A DNA stretch of 54,206 nt, from positions 1-54,206 of the forward strand of contig UQJT01000014.1 of NCBI GenBank assembly GCA_900541395.1, in the 5' to 3' direction. The translations under genes were made by a program, and so were the position numbers. A model generated the notes under the pieces. It was not told the DNA's origin. It made no database searches and saw nothing but the letters and a program-made list of their open reading frames with translations. Origin of the DNA: an uncultured Desulfovibrio sp. (GTDB taxonomy: Bacteria; Desulfobacterota; Desulfovibrionia; Desulfovibrionales; Desulfovibrionaceae). This document shows, piece by piece, positions 6,866 to 15,614 of the stretch; position 1 is the stretch's first letter; the number at the start of each line of letters is the position of its first letter.

Positions 6866-8382
6866 TCAGAAAATTAGATAACGCCCCCTTATCTTGCGTA
6901 GTCTGGAAATTCGTTGTGGAGTTTCTTCTTTCGTCAATCCCGCTTCTTGAGCAACGCTTTTGATTTGTTCCGGGATGGGGTTGGTAGTGGCAATGTCAAT
7001 ATCTCCCACCGTCCCAAAGGCATACCAGATCACTCTGCGCTCGTAGTCTATCCTTTCGTCATGGTTCTGTCCGTGGGGGCAGCCGGGGGTGTGTCTATAT
7101 AATTCGTTGGCGACCTCCTGCGGTGTGTATCCGGTACAGCGCATGTACAGGGCGATAGCGGCGTCCAGTCGTGATTCATCCATCTTTTCCGGGAAACGCT
7201 TTTTGACCATTTCCCGATAGGCGGCATAGGGCGAAGACAAAGTGCCGACCCTGGGAAATGTACGCTTCCTGACTTCCATGCCGGGGGCTATTCGCTTGCG
7301 GAAGCGCCAGAGATTGGCAAGAGAGGGATTCCGCTTGCCAAGCCAGTGCTTGAAGCGCGGGAACCGCGCCGCTTGTTCCGTGGATGCTGGCTTGTTCCGC
7401 ATTTCCGCTCGTTCTTCCTGGTCGCGCTCCTTCAGAAAATGTCGGGCAATGTTCAACATGGAAAGCCCATGTGATGCAAGACGGGCTATAGCCGTCTCCC
7501 GGCGCTCTCGCTGCCGCTGCTCCAATGCTCCCCGTTCTTCCTCCCGCTTTTTTCTGGCGTGGCGTTTTTTTCCGCCACTCTCTGCCTCTCCTGCTGGTAC
7601 TCCAGCCATTCCTCCCGGCAAACGTGACTGACCGGTTCCGGAGCGGGCTTATGGAATGTCCGTTCGGAATAGTAGCCGGGATTGAACTCTCCAAGCTCTT
7701 TGGAGAGTCTGGACAGGGAAAAATTTCTGTCCACGCTGGATGCCTTGACCGCCGTATCACCCACAAAAATCACCGCGCCGGAGCCTTTGCGCGCGAAACG
7801 CAGCCCCACCATATCCAGCCCGGCGTGAAGCTCTTCCCAACATGAGGCGTTCTGAATGACAGCATGGCCGCGTTCCTGCACAATGCGCATCGCTGATTTT
7901 TCGCCCGTGGCGTTTTCAAAGTCTTCCGCTTTGGGCTTGGGCTTTATCTCTTCCCGCCGCAGGAGATTCTTGACCACATGACTCTGTTCATTGACGCGAT
8001 AGCGGGCGTTCAACTGCGGTGCCCTGCCTTGCCTGTGTTCGATTACCGCCACTATGTTATGCGAGTCGCTGATGTCGAATCCCCGGTGCGGCTGAATGAC
8101 TTTCTGCGTGTAAGGATGCGTCCGATTCACGGCGATATGGAGGTGACAATTGCCCGTGTTCTTATGCAGGGCGTAAACTGTCTGGTGTTCGTCAAGACCC
8201 ATTCCCCGGAGAAAGAGACTGACTGCTTCGTCCACCTGCTCACTGGTCGGCTGTTCGTTTTCCTGCCATGACAAAATCCAGTGTGTGACCGGCATCCTGC
8301 TAAGGATGTAGTCCACCAGACCGCCGATCATGACGGACTTGGACTTTTTGAAGCTGGTGCGCTTGAGCTTTTTGACAATCAT
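6866..8382 (-). CDS. MOBP-type relaxase, two frames joined by a possible -1 frameshift
   Basis: The N-terminal frame runs from the ATG at 8382 to a stop near 7486 (298 residues) and holds a candidate catalytic Tyr (LVDYIL, about residue 25) and the metal-binding motif HLHIAVNRTHP typical of relaxases that nick oriT. The C-terminal frame runs to 6866 and continues the same protein (basic coiled stretch, then a helical domain). The frames meet at A AAA AAC (7570-7564, zero frame GAA AAA AAC); a -1 slip there gives one 505-residue product. A Shine-Dalgarno-like AGGAGAGG lies 14 bases upstream. It could equally be a disrupted gene or a homopolymer error. The start overlaps the mobC stop (ATGA). 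Confidence 0.8.
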
Positions 8383-8702
8383 CGCCTTTCGCTCAGGGTT
8401 TCAATGGCGCGTCGGATTTCCCGTAATGTGGCGTCCAGTTCCGAAAGGGTGTTTTTGTTTCCTGTTCGTTTCACGACATCAAGATGATGCTTGAGCAATC
8501 CCCCAAGCCGTCGCAGTTCCCGGATAGTCTGGTCGTCCGTTCCGGCAATGATGGGCCTGCCGCCGAAGAACAGTCGCCGCATGTACTCGGAAACGGAGAT
8601 TCCGGCTGTCTCGGCCTGCCGGGCCATTCTTTCATCTTCTTCGGCGGTAAGCCTGAGCGTCCGCCGCCTTTGAAATCTGTTTGTCGCCTTCCGTTTTTCC
8701 AT
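8379..8702 (-). CDS. mobC: Relaxosome accessory protein MobC/TraJ-like
   Basis: A 107-residue protein with a basic N-terminus, then a ribbon-helix-helix-like segment (RLTAEEDERMARQAETAG) and SVSEYMRRLFFGG, the pattern of MobC/TraJ oriT-binding proteins that load a relaxase at its nick site. The ATG at 8702 is chosen over a longer frame reaching 8837 because family members begin just before the basic stretch and because the longer form would run through the oriT-like region. The ribosome binding site is weak (AAGAAAG). Its stop overlaps the relaxase start, so the two are translationally coupled. Confidence 0.8.
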   Translation of the reverse strand: MEKRKATNRFQRRRTLRLTAEEDERMARQAETAGISVSEYMRRLFFGGRPIIAGTDDQTIRELRRLGGLLKHHLDVVKRTGNKNTLSELDATLREIRRAIETLSERR

Positions 8703-8780
8703 CTGTCTTTCTTGCCTTTTTGAGAGCGTGAGAAGCGCAGCGCCGAGCGCCCTGAGGGAGTCCAGAGGCGAAGCCTTTGG

Positions 8781-8817
8781 CAGGATGTTAGCCGGCGTCA
8801 GACAGCTACCATCCTGT
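8781..8817. other. Candidate oriT / nic region
   Basis: CAGGATG (8781-8787) and CATCCTG (8810-8816) are inverted copies of the MOBP nic core. On the plus strand CATCCTG is followed by T and on the minus strand CATCCTG is followed by C, and both satisfy YATCCTG/Y as in RP4 and R64 origins. The site is directly upstream of mobC, the usual location. Which strand is nicked cannot be decided from sequence alone. Confidence 0.45.
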
Positions 8818-8993
8818 AAGGAAGAACTCCTCAGCAAACCGTTCTAGAGTCGATCGCCTTTGTGGACATCCTTCGGAGGGTGCGCGGCGGAATCTAGTCG
8901 CCTGGCCTTTTGTCGTCGTTGGGATACATTGAACAAAAAGTTTTTATTACTTCAACGAGACAACCCGTCCCGCGCGGACAGGGAGGTATTATC

Positions 8994-10049
8994 ATGAAAG
9001 GTTACGCCATGCTGGGCATAGGCCGTACCGGCTGGATAGAGAAGGAAAAGCCCCAATGCGGGCCCAAGGACGCCCTGGTCCGGCCCGTGGCCCTGGCTCC
9101 CTGCACTTCGGATGTGCACACCGTATGGGAAGGCGCGCTGGGGGACCGGCACGATCTCATCCTGGGGCATGAGGGAGTGGGCGAGGTGGTGGAAGTGGGC
9201 AGTCTGGTGCGCGACTTCAAGCCCGGCGACACGGTCATCGTGCCCGCCATCACCCCGGATTGGGATTCACCGGAGGCTCAGGCGGGCTTTGCCATGCATT
9301 CGGGCGGAATGCTCGGGGGTTGGAAATTTTCCAACTTTAAAGACGGCATGTTCGGCGAAGTTTTTCACGTCAACGATGCGGACGGCAACCTGGCTTTGCT
9401 GCCCGACGGGGTGGACCCGGCCGAGGCCGTCATGCTCAGCGATATGGTGCCCACGGGGTTCCACGGCGCGGAACTGGCCGACGTGCAATACGGCGACACG
9501 GTGGTGGTGATCGGTATCGGCCCGGTGGGTTTGATGGCCATAGCCGGGGCCGTTTTGCGCGGGGCGGGCCGTTTGTACGCCGTGGGATCGCGTCCGGCCA
9601 CGGTGGCGGCCGCGTTGGAATACGGGGCCACGGAAGTCGTCAATTACCGGGCGGGCGATATTGTGGAGCAGATTTTGGATTTCACCCGCGGCAAAGGCGT
9701 GGATAAGGTGATCATCGCGGGCGGTGATGTGGATACCTTTGCTCAGGCCGTGCGGATGCTGAAACCGGGCGGCCGCATCGGCAACGTCAATTACCTGGGG
9801 TCCGGCGAATATATCCGCATTCCCCGGGTGGAATGGGGGTTCGGCATGGGGCACAAGGCCATTTTGGGCGGGTTGATGCCCGGCGGCCGTCTGCGTATGG
9901 AAAAGCTGGTTTCGCTGCTGCAATACGGCCGCCTGGACGTGTCGCCGCTGCTCACCCATCGCTTCACGGGGTTTGAATCTGTGGAAAAAGCGCTGATGCT
10001 GATGAAAGACAAACCCGACGATTTGATCAAGCCCGTGGTGGTGATATGA
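8994..10049 (+). CDS. adh: NADP-dependent medium-chain alcohol dehydrogenase (TbADH type)
   Basis: A 351-residue zinc enzyme that should interconvert secondary alcohols and ketones (or aldehydes) with NADP(H) in the cytoplasm. Length and residue numbering match the Thermoanaerobacter brockii enzyme: zinc ligands Cys37, His59, Glu60 and the Asp in VNDAD near 150. The Rossmann motif is GIGPVG, and GSRP after strand 2 is the NADP-selecting signature. The ATG at 8994 has GGGAGG 8 bases upstream; a longer frame from 8910 lacks one. Composition returns to the high-GC style here. It is transcribed alone and ends at a shared terminator. Confidence 0.93.
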   Translation: MKGYAMLGIGRTGWIEKEKPQCGPKDALVRPVALAPCTSDVHTVWEGALGDRHDLILGHEGVGEVVEVGSLVRDFKPGDTVIVPAITPDWDSPEAQAGFAMHSGGMLGGWKFSNFKDGMFGEVFHVNDADGNLALLPDGVDPAEAVMLSDMVPTGFHGAELADVQYGDTVVVIGIGPVGLMAIAGAVLRGAGRLYAVGSRPATVAAALEYGATEVVNYRAGDIVEQILDFTRGKGVDKVIIAGGDVDTFAQAVRMLKPGGRIGNVNYLGSGEYIRIPRVEWGFGMGHKAILGGLMPGGRLRMEKLVSLLQYGRLDVSPLLTHRFTGFESVEKALMLMKDKPDDLIKPVVVI

Positions 10050-10223
10050 TGTCGTTTCTGTACACTGCGGAGCATTGAGGGCGGCGATAAGGAGCGGGCC
10101 AAGGTTGCGGAAGCGAACGTTCACCGTGGTCGAGCCCGGCTTTGCCGCCTTGGAAGCGCGGCTGCCCTCACGTTGCCGCAGGACGCATTGGACGCCGCCC
10201 GTTGCAATGCGGCGCTAATCGAC

Positions 10224-10250
10224 AACGCCCCGCCGTTACGGCGGGGCGTT
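10224..10250. terminator. Bidirectional terminator between adh and the PfkB kinase
   Basis: AACGCCCCGCCG and CGGCGGGGCGTT form a perfect 12-bp stem with a 3-base loop between two convergent genes. T residues are few, so it may work with Rho or through stem strength. Confidence 0.7.
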
Positions 10251-10264
10251 TCGCGCGCTGCCTT

Positions 10265-11218
10265 TTACCAGGGCAGGGCGGGCAAAGGGCCGTAGGCGGT
10301 TTCGTAGCGTTTGGCAAAGCTTTCTTTGGTGAATGTGTGCTCCTGCGTGCCGTATTTTTCAATGCAGAAGCTGGCGCATACCGCGCCCAGCTCGGCCGCG
10401 GTTTCCATATCCAGCCCGGCGTGCAGCGCCTTGAGCATTCCGGCGCGATAAGCGTCGCCCGCGCCCGTGGGATCGGCCACATGGGGCACGGCGACGGCGG
10501 CGATGTGGCGGGGTTTGTCCCAGTCCTTGCGCGCCACCTCGGACCCGGCGTCGCCGAATGTGGTGATGAGATAGTCCACGCGCTCCATCATTTCCGGCTT
10601 GGTCAGACCGGTCATCTTGCCGATAAGTTCGATTTCATAGTCGTTGCCGATCAGCGCCGCCGCGCCGCTGAAGCCTTCCAGCAGGGCCTGAGGCGTCAGG
10701 GCGGGCACCTGCTGCCCGGGGTCAAAGATGTACGGGGTCTTTTTGCTGCGGTACAGGGCGGGCAGGGCCTGCATGTCCTCCACGTTGCCCGGGCCGACCA
10801 GGGCCCAGTCTCCGGCGGCGGGGCGAGGGTAAAAGGCCGGGTCGCAGGGCGTATTCATGGCCGCCGGACTGAATCCGGTGATCTGGTTGCCTTTTTTGTC
10901 CGTGGTAATATAGGCGCAGGCCGTAAAGTTTTCCTCCAGGCGACGGATGCCCGCCAGTGAAATCCCCAAGGCTTCCAACGCCTTGTCGTAACCCGAGAAA
11001 TCTTTGCCCACGCTGGCGTAAATGCAGGGTTTTTCTTTCATGAGGGCCAGATTGTAGGCAATATTTCCGGCCGTGCCCCCTCGTTTTTCCTCAATCCGGT
11101 CGATAAGAAAGCAGACATTGAGAATGTGCAGCTTTTCCGGCAGCAAGTGGTCTTCGAATTGACCGGGAAAGGTCATGATGCGGTCGTAGGCGACGGACCC
11201 GGAAAGATGGATGGACAT
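10265..11218 (-). CDS. PfkB-family carbohydrate/nucleoside kinase
   Basis: A 317-residue cytoplasmic kinase of the ribokinase/adenosine kinase fold that transfers phosphate from ATP to a sugar or nucleoside. The N-terminal glycine motif GGTAGNIAYN and the C-terminal signature DPTGAGDAYRAG with the catalytic Asp are intact. The early stretch SGSVAYDRIM and the overall layout resemble the adenosine-kinase-like subgroup found in many proteobacteria; the substrate is not settled by sequence. GGAG lies before the start. It follows cutA by 12 bases on the same strand and is probably co-transcribed with it. Confidence 0.9.
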   Translation of the reverse strand: MSIHLSGSVAYDRIMTFPGQFEDHLLPEKLHILNVCFLIDRIEEKRGGTAGNIAYNLALMKEKPCIYASVGKDFSGYDKALEALGISLAGIRRLEENFTACAYITTDKKGNQITGFSPAAMNTPCDPAFYPRPAAGDWALVGPGNVEDMQALPALYRSKKTPYIFDPGQQVPALTPQALLEGFSGAAALIGNDYEIELIGKMTGLTKPEMMERVDYLITTFGDAGSEVARKDWDKPRHIAAVAVPHVADPTGAGDAYRAGMLKALHAGLDMETAAELGAVCASFCIEKYGTQEHTFTKESFAKRYETAYGPLPALPW

Positions 11219-11230
11219 AAAACGCTCCGT

Positions 11231-11560
11231 TCAGACAAGGGTTGCGGGACGGGTGGAATCCTCCACCCAGGCGAGATAATCGGGATCGCCGGCGACCAGC
11301 GGCAGCGCCACGACGCACGGCGTTTCATAGCTGTGCAGGCGGCGTACCGCGCGGTTCAGCGCAGTGAAGCGGTCTTCCGTGGTCTTGGCGACGAGCACGG
11401 TTTCCTCGGCCTCTTCCCGTCGGCCCTTCCATAGATAGAGGGAGCGGACGGGCGAGGGCAGGATGTTGACGCATGCCGCCAGCCGTTCGTCCAGCAGGGC
11501 ATGGCCGATACGGTCGGCTTCGTCGGGCGAAGCGCAGGTGATGTAAACGAAAAGGGCCAT
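11231..11560 (-). CDS. cutA: CutA1 divalent-cation tolerance protein
   Basis: A 109-residue member of the CutA1 family, small trimeric proteins with a ferredoxin-like fold linked to copper and other divalent metals. Family features are the opening ALFVYITCASPDEADRIG, the segment LLDERLAACVNILP with its conserved Cys, the LYLWKG strand and the ETPCVVALP segment. The ATG at 11560 is preceded by GGGAGG at proper spacing; the longer frame from 11677 has no support. It lies upstream of the PfkB kinase gene in what looks like a two-gene unit. The exact cellular role of the family remains debated. Confidence 0.93.
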   Translation of the reverse strand: MALFVYITCASPDEADRIGHALLDERLAACVNILPSPVRSLYLWKGRREEAEETVLVAKTTEDRFTALNRAVRRLHSYETPCVVALPLVAGDPDYLAWVEDSTRPATLV

Positions 11561-11929
11561 ACGGGCCTCCCGGGACGCGCCGCGGGGGATGTGGCGCGGG
11601 AATGGATGGGTCCGGAACGGGAGGTTCCGGCCGTAAAAATGCGCTTTCAGTGTAGCGGCCCGGTTGCGCCTTGACAAGCGACCTTGCGGGAGAGTGGCGT
11701 CCTCCCTTGGAACTCAGGGGCGGGAGACGGTCCGGGCGGACAGGGCAAGTTTTCTTGCTCAAGCGGGGCTTATGTGGCAATAACAGAAACGGCCAAACGC
11801 CTGTTTCGCGCGGCTTGGCCGTCGTCGTCGGCATAAACGTCGCGGAGCGGACGGTCGGGCCGGGAACGGATCAAACGACCGCTTGGAGAAGTCCTCCGGG
11901 GATTTGCCCCTGACGGGCGGGGAAGAAAT
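11561..11929. other. Divergent intergenic region cutA / nth
   Basis: This 369-base gap separates two divergent units and should hold both promoters. It contains an 8-bp inverted repeat, ACGGCCAA (11789-11796) and TTGGCCGT (11815-11822), with an 18-base loop. I found no promoter with good match to sigma-70 boxes and no coding frame. Confidence 0.4.
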
Positions 11930-12604
11930 ATGAAGAACACAAGCGAAGCCGAAAGGAAGACGCGCGCGGCCGAGGTGTTGGCCCGGCTTGTACGGCGCTA
12001 TCCCCGGCCCGAAACCATGCTGGACCACGCCAACGCGTGGGAGCTTCTGGTGGCCACGGTGCTGGCCGCCCAGTGCACCGACGCGCGGGTCAATACGGTG
12101 ACGCCCGGTTTTTTTCGGCGTTGGCCCACGCCGGAGGCTTTGACCTCGGCCACTCAGGAAGAGGTGGAGAGCGTGATCCGTCCCACGGGCTTTTATCATA
12201 ACAAGGCCAAGAATTTGCTGGGCGCGGCCCGACGGGTGACGGACGTCCACGGGGGCGAGGTGCCGCGTACTCTGGCCGAATTGATACTGGTGCCCGGCGT
12301 GGCCCGTAAAACGGCCAATGTGGTGCTGTGGGGCGCCTACGGCATTAACGAGGGACTGGCCGTGGACACCCATGTCAAACGTATTTCCTACCGGCTCGGT
12401 CTGACGGACCACACGGACCCCGTGCGCATCGAGCGGGATTTGATGAAGCTTTTTCCTCAGGATTCGTGGGGAGACGTGAATCATCGTATGGTATGGTTCG
12501 GGCGCGACGTGTGCGACGCCCGCAAGCCGCGTTGCGGCGAGTGTGAAATGGCGGAACTGTGCCCGCGTCGGGGCGTGAAAAGCCCGGCCCTCGCCCGTCC
12601 GTAA
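11930..12604 (+). CDS. nth: Endonuclease III, DNA glycosylase/AP lyase
   Basis: A 224-residue base-excision repair enzyme that removes oxidised pyrimidines and cleaves at abasic sites. The helix-hairpin-helix LVPGVARKTANVV contains the catalytic Lys and is followed by VDTHVKRIS with the catalytic Asp. The C-terminal cluster has Cys spacing X6-X2-X5 (CDARKPRCGECEMAELC), the 4Fe-4S signature. It is about 13 residues longer than the E. coli protein at the N-terminus. A GGGGAAG sequence precedes the start. cheV begins 17 bases downstream, so the two may share a transcript though they have no functional link. Confidence 0.96.
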   Translation: MKNTSEAERKTRAAEVLARLVRRYPRPETMLDHANAWELLVATVLAAQCTDARVNTVTPGFFRRWPTPEALTSATQEEVESVIRPTGFYHNKAKNLLGAARRVTDVHGGEVPRTLAELILVPGVARKTANVVLWGAYGINEGLAVDTHVKRISYRLGLTDHTDPVRIERDLMKLFPQDSWGDVNHRMVWFGRDVCDARKPRCGECEMAELCPRRGVKSPALARP

Positions 12605-12621
12605 CCGATGGAGAAAGCGGT

Positions 12622-13596
12622 ATGAGCCAGAAAAACATTTTGTTGGACGCCAATTCCAACGAACTGGAACTGATCGAATTTTATATTGACGAAGTGCAGA
12701 GCGACGGCTCCTCCTATCGCGGTTACTATGGCATGAACGTCGCCAAAGTCATCGAGATTATCCGCCAGCCGGAAGTGACCGGCATGCCCAGCAAGCACCA
12801 TGCGGCCGCCCTGGGCACCTTCAATTTGCGCGGTCGCGTGCTTCCCCTGGTGGATCTGGCGGTGTGGCTGGGCAAGGAAATGGTGCGTAACGACGCGCTC
12901 AAGGTCATCGTGTCGGAATACAGCGGCGTGGTAACGGCGTTTCTGGTGTCGGGCGTGACCCGCATCCACCGCATGGGCTGGAGTCAGGTGGAGCCGCCCG
13001 GCAAGCACGTGCAGAGCTACAGCGGTCAGAGCGTGACCGGCGTGGTGCGTATCGACGATCGCATTCTGTTCATTCTGGATATGGAGCAGCTCATCGCCAC
13101 CATGAATCCCAATCTGGATATGAATCTCATGGTGGATAGGATGGAGCAGGATCAAGATGGGGTCAGGGTGGAAGACGCGGACCAGTTCCACATTTTGGTG
13201 GCCGACGATTCGCTGTCCATCCGCACCATTATCACCCGTACTCTGGAACGGGCGGGCTACCGGGTGACCAAAGCTTCCAGCGGCAAGGAGGCATGGGATA
13301 TTCTGGAAGACCTGCGTCGCCGGAGCAACGACACGGGCGTCCCGCTGCACAGCCTGCTGGACGTGGTGATTTCCGATATCGAAATGCCGGAAATGGACGG
13401 CCATGCCCTGACCCGCAAGATCAAGGGAGACCCGGTGCTCAAACAGTTGCCGGTGGTGCTGTTCTCTTCGCTGATCACCGACACCATGCGTCACCGCGGT
13501 CGCGAAGCCGGGGCCGACTATCAGATATCCAAGCCCGATTTGCCCAACCTGACCAAGCAGGTGCGTTCGATCATCACCGAAGCGCACGGCAAATAG
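12622..13596 (+). CDS. cheV: Chemotaxis coupling protein CheV
   Basis: A 324-residue protein with a CheW-like domain (about 12-165; FNLRGRVLPLVDLAVWL) that couples receptors to CheA, then a receiver domain (about 190-318) with acidic pair ADDS, phospho-Asp in VVISDIEMPEMDG and a conserved Lys near the end (ISKPD). CheV proteins buffer or adapt chemotaxis signalling. The ATG at 12622 follows GGAGAAA. It lies 17 bases after nth. The methyl-accepting protein at 36857 may be one of its partners; no cheA or cheR occurs in the window. Confidence 0.95.
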   Translation: MSQKNILLDANSNELELIEFYIDEVQSDGSSYRGYYGMNVAKVIEIIRQPEVTGMPSKHHAAALGTFNLRGRVLPLVDLAVWLGKEMVRNDALKVIVSEYSGVVTAFLVSGVTRIHRMGWSQVEPPGKHVQSYSGQSVTGVVRIDDRILFILDMEQLIATMNPNLDMNLMVDRMEQDQDGVRVEDADQFHILVADDSLSIRTIITRTLERAGYRVTKASSGKEAWDILEDLRRRSNDTGVPLHSLLDVVISDIEMPEMDGHALTRKIKGDPVLKQLPVVLFSSLITDTMRHRGREAGADYQISKPDLPNLTKQVRSIITEAHGK

Positions 13597-13689
13597 CGGT
13601 GAAGAGAATACGGCGCGGCGTCATGATGGCCGGGCGGATGCCTATGATGCGGCCGACTCGGTCGGCCGGGTAAAAAAAGAAGGAAGAGT

Positions 13690-14703
13690 ATGCGGGCACT
13701 GGTCACCGGAGCGGCGGGCTTCATCGGTTTTCATTTGGCGCAGGCCCTGCTGGAGCAGGGCGCGGAAGTCGTCGGTATCGACAATCTGAACGATTATTAC
13801 AGCGTTCGCCTCAAAGAGGATCGTCTGGCCCGCCTAACGCCGCGCGCGGGATTTCATTGGGTGCGGGGCGATCTGGCCGACGCGGTTCTGCTCGACAAAC
13901 TGTTCGTCGACTATGAACCCACCCATGTGGTCAACCTGGCCGCCCAGGCCGGGGTGCGCTACAGCCTGATCAATCCGCAGTCCTATATCCAAAGCAATCT
14001 GGTGGGGTTTGCCAATCTGCTGGAATGCTGCCGGCACCATAAGGTGACGCACCTGTTGTTCGCGTCGTCAAGTTCGGTCTACGGCCTGAACCGGGCCATG
14101 CCTTACCGGGTCGAGGACAATGTGGATCACCCGGTCAGCCTGTACGCCGCCACCAAAAAAAGCAATGAACTCATGGCCCATGCCTACAGCCATCTGTACG
14201 GCATTCCCTGCACGGGCTTACGTTTTTTTACGGTATACGGCCCCTGGGGACGACCGGACATGGCGCCTCATCTGTTCGCTTCGGCCATTTTGGAGGGACG
14301 CCCCATCAAAGTGTTCAATCAAGGCCGTATGCGGCGTGACTTCACGTATATCGACGATATCGTGGAAGGGGTCGTCCGCCTGCTGCCCCTGGTTCCCGAG
14401 CCCGATACCCATTGGGACGCGCGCCATCCTCACCCCGGCACCAGCCCCGCCCCGTGGCGGGTGTTCAACATCGGCAACCACGAAACCGTGGAATTGATGG
14501 AGTTTATCCGTCTGCTGGAAGAAGCTTTGGGGCGCGAAGCCGTCAAGGAATTTATGCCCATGCAGCCCGGCGACGTGGAAGCCACCTACGCCGACGTGGA
14601 AGAACTTTCGCGTTTGACCGGTTTTGCTCCGCATACCCCGTTGCGCGAGGGCTTGCGCCGCTTTGTGGACTGGCACACGGCTTATTACGGAGCCGCCGTT
14701 TGA
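13690..14703 (+). CDS. NAD-dependent nucleotide-sugar epimerase (UDP-glucuronate 4-epimerase-like)
   Basis: A 337-residue short-chain dehydrogenase of the extended type. The Rossmann motif is TGAAGFIGFH near the N-terminus, with IDNLNDYY for the NAD ribose region, catalytic Ser in SSSSVYG and Tyr-Lys in YAATKKSNEL. The run IDNLNDYYSVRLKEDRL is characteristic of the UDP-glucuronate 4-epimerase (CapI/GalE-like) group, which supplies galacturonate for surface polysaccharides. Ribosome binding site GAAGGAAG. It stands 93 bases after cheV and is followed by no polysaccharide cluster, so its glycan is unknown. Confidence 0.88.
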   Translation: MRALVTGAAGFIGFHLAQALLEQGAEVVGIDNLNDYYSVRLKEDRLARLTPRAGFHWVRGDLADAVLLDKLFVDYEPTHVVNLAAQAGVRYSLINPQSYIQSNLVGFANLLECCRHHKVTHLLFASSSSVYGLNRAMPYRVEDNVDHPVSLYAATKKSNELMAHAYSHLYGIPCTGLRFFTVYGPWGRPDMAPHLFASAILEGRPIKVFNQGRMRRDFTYIDDIVEGVVRLLPLVPEPDTHWDARHPHPGTSPAPWRVFNIGNHETVELMEFIRLLEEALGREAVKEFMPMQPGDVEATYADVEELSRLTGFAPHTPLREGLRRFVDWHTAYYGAAV

Positions 14704-14885
14704 AAATAGACTTCAGGGCGCGCATTCCGTGCGGTTTTGCTTGTCGCTCCGTTGATTGAGGCTGCCTTCCTCTTCCGCATTTTTGAAACCCGTCGCGTGA
14801 TACTAGGTCGGTACGGCTGGTCAGTGCGGGATTTTTGCGGTAGTTTCCCTAAAAGAAAAGGAATTATTACTAACGGAGTTTCCTC

Positions 14886-15437
14886 ATGAACGATACTCTG
14901 CATTTTCTCGGCATTTCCGGCAGTTTGCGCCGCCAGTCACGCAATACCGGTTTGTTGCGCTGCGCCGCGCGGTCGTTGCCCGAGGGCGTGAGCATGGACA
15001 TCGCCGATATTTCCGACCTGCCTTTGTATAACGAAGATATGGAAAAACCGGCTTCGGCCGCGCGCCTTATCGACCAGATACGACGTGCCGACGCCTTGGT
15101 GTTGGCCTGCCCGGAATACAACTATTCGTGGGCCCCGGCCCTGAAGAACGCGCTGGACTGGCCCTCGCGCGAGCCGGGCAACAAGGTGTTGGCGGGCAAA
15201 CCCGTGGCCATCCTGGGCGCGGGCGGCGGCATGGGCACCTCGCGTTCCCAATACCATGTGCGCCAGAGTTGTGTGTGCTTTGACCTGCGGCCCTTGAACA
15301 AGCCGGAGTTTTTTTCCAACGCCTTTTCCGCTTCCTTTGATCAGGACGGCAACCTGGTGGATGACAAACTTATCGCCCAGGTGGCGGCCATGATGCGGGC
15401 TCTGGCCGACTGGACGCGCCTTGTGTCAGGCAAATAG
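14886..15437 (+). CDS. NAD(P)H-dependent FMN reductase (flavodoxin fold)
   Basis: A 183-residue cytoplasmic flavoprotein of the ChrR/YieF-type FMN reductase family, which transfers electrons from NAD(P)H to quinones, chromate or azo compounds. The FMN phosphate loop is GISGSLRRQSRNTGLL near the N-terminus and the flavin-contacting PEYNYSWAPALKNALDW is well conserved; GAGGGMGTSR follows. CGGAG precedes the start. Monocistronic: 180 bases separate it from the epimerase and a strong terminator follows. Confidence 0.92.
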   Translation: MNDTLHFLGISGSLRRQSRNTGLLRCAARSLPEGVSMDIADISDLPLYNEDMEKPASAARLIDQIRRADALVLACPEYNYSWAPALKNALDWPSREPGNKVLAGKPVAILGAGGGMGTSRSQYHVRQSCVCFDLRPLNKPEFFSNAFSASFDQDGNLVDDKLIAQVAAMMRALADWTRLVSGK

Positions 15438-15465
15438 CCTCCGTGTTGCGGAAGGACCGTGCCTT

Positions 15466-15495
15466 ACTCCCCGCCGGAGTCGTCCGGCGGGGAGT
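15466..15495 (+). terminator. Terminator after FMN reductase
   Basis: ACTCCCCGCCGGA and TCCGGCGGGGAGT form a perfect 13-bp stem with a GTCG loop, followed by TTTG, 28 bases after the stop codon. Confidence 0.75.
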
Positions 15496-15614
15496 TTGCG
15501 TCTGGAGCGGGTGTCGACGGACGTGAGGGAAAAAGATAGTCCCGGGACCTGCAGGTGTCGGAAAAGGCGCTTGTGGCCTGAAAAAACGCTGTATTCTGTA
15601 TTAAGGATGCCATT

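Noticed and set aside
2885..8990. Direct repeats (attL/attR) bounding the low-GC block
   Set aside because: I compared both edges by eye and found only very short shared words, not a convincing attachment core; no integrase gene is present.
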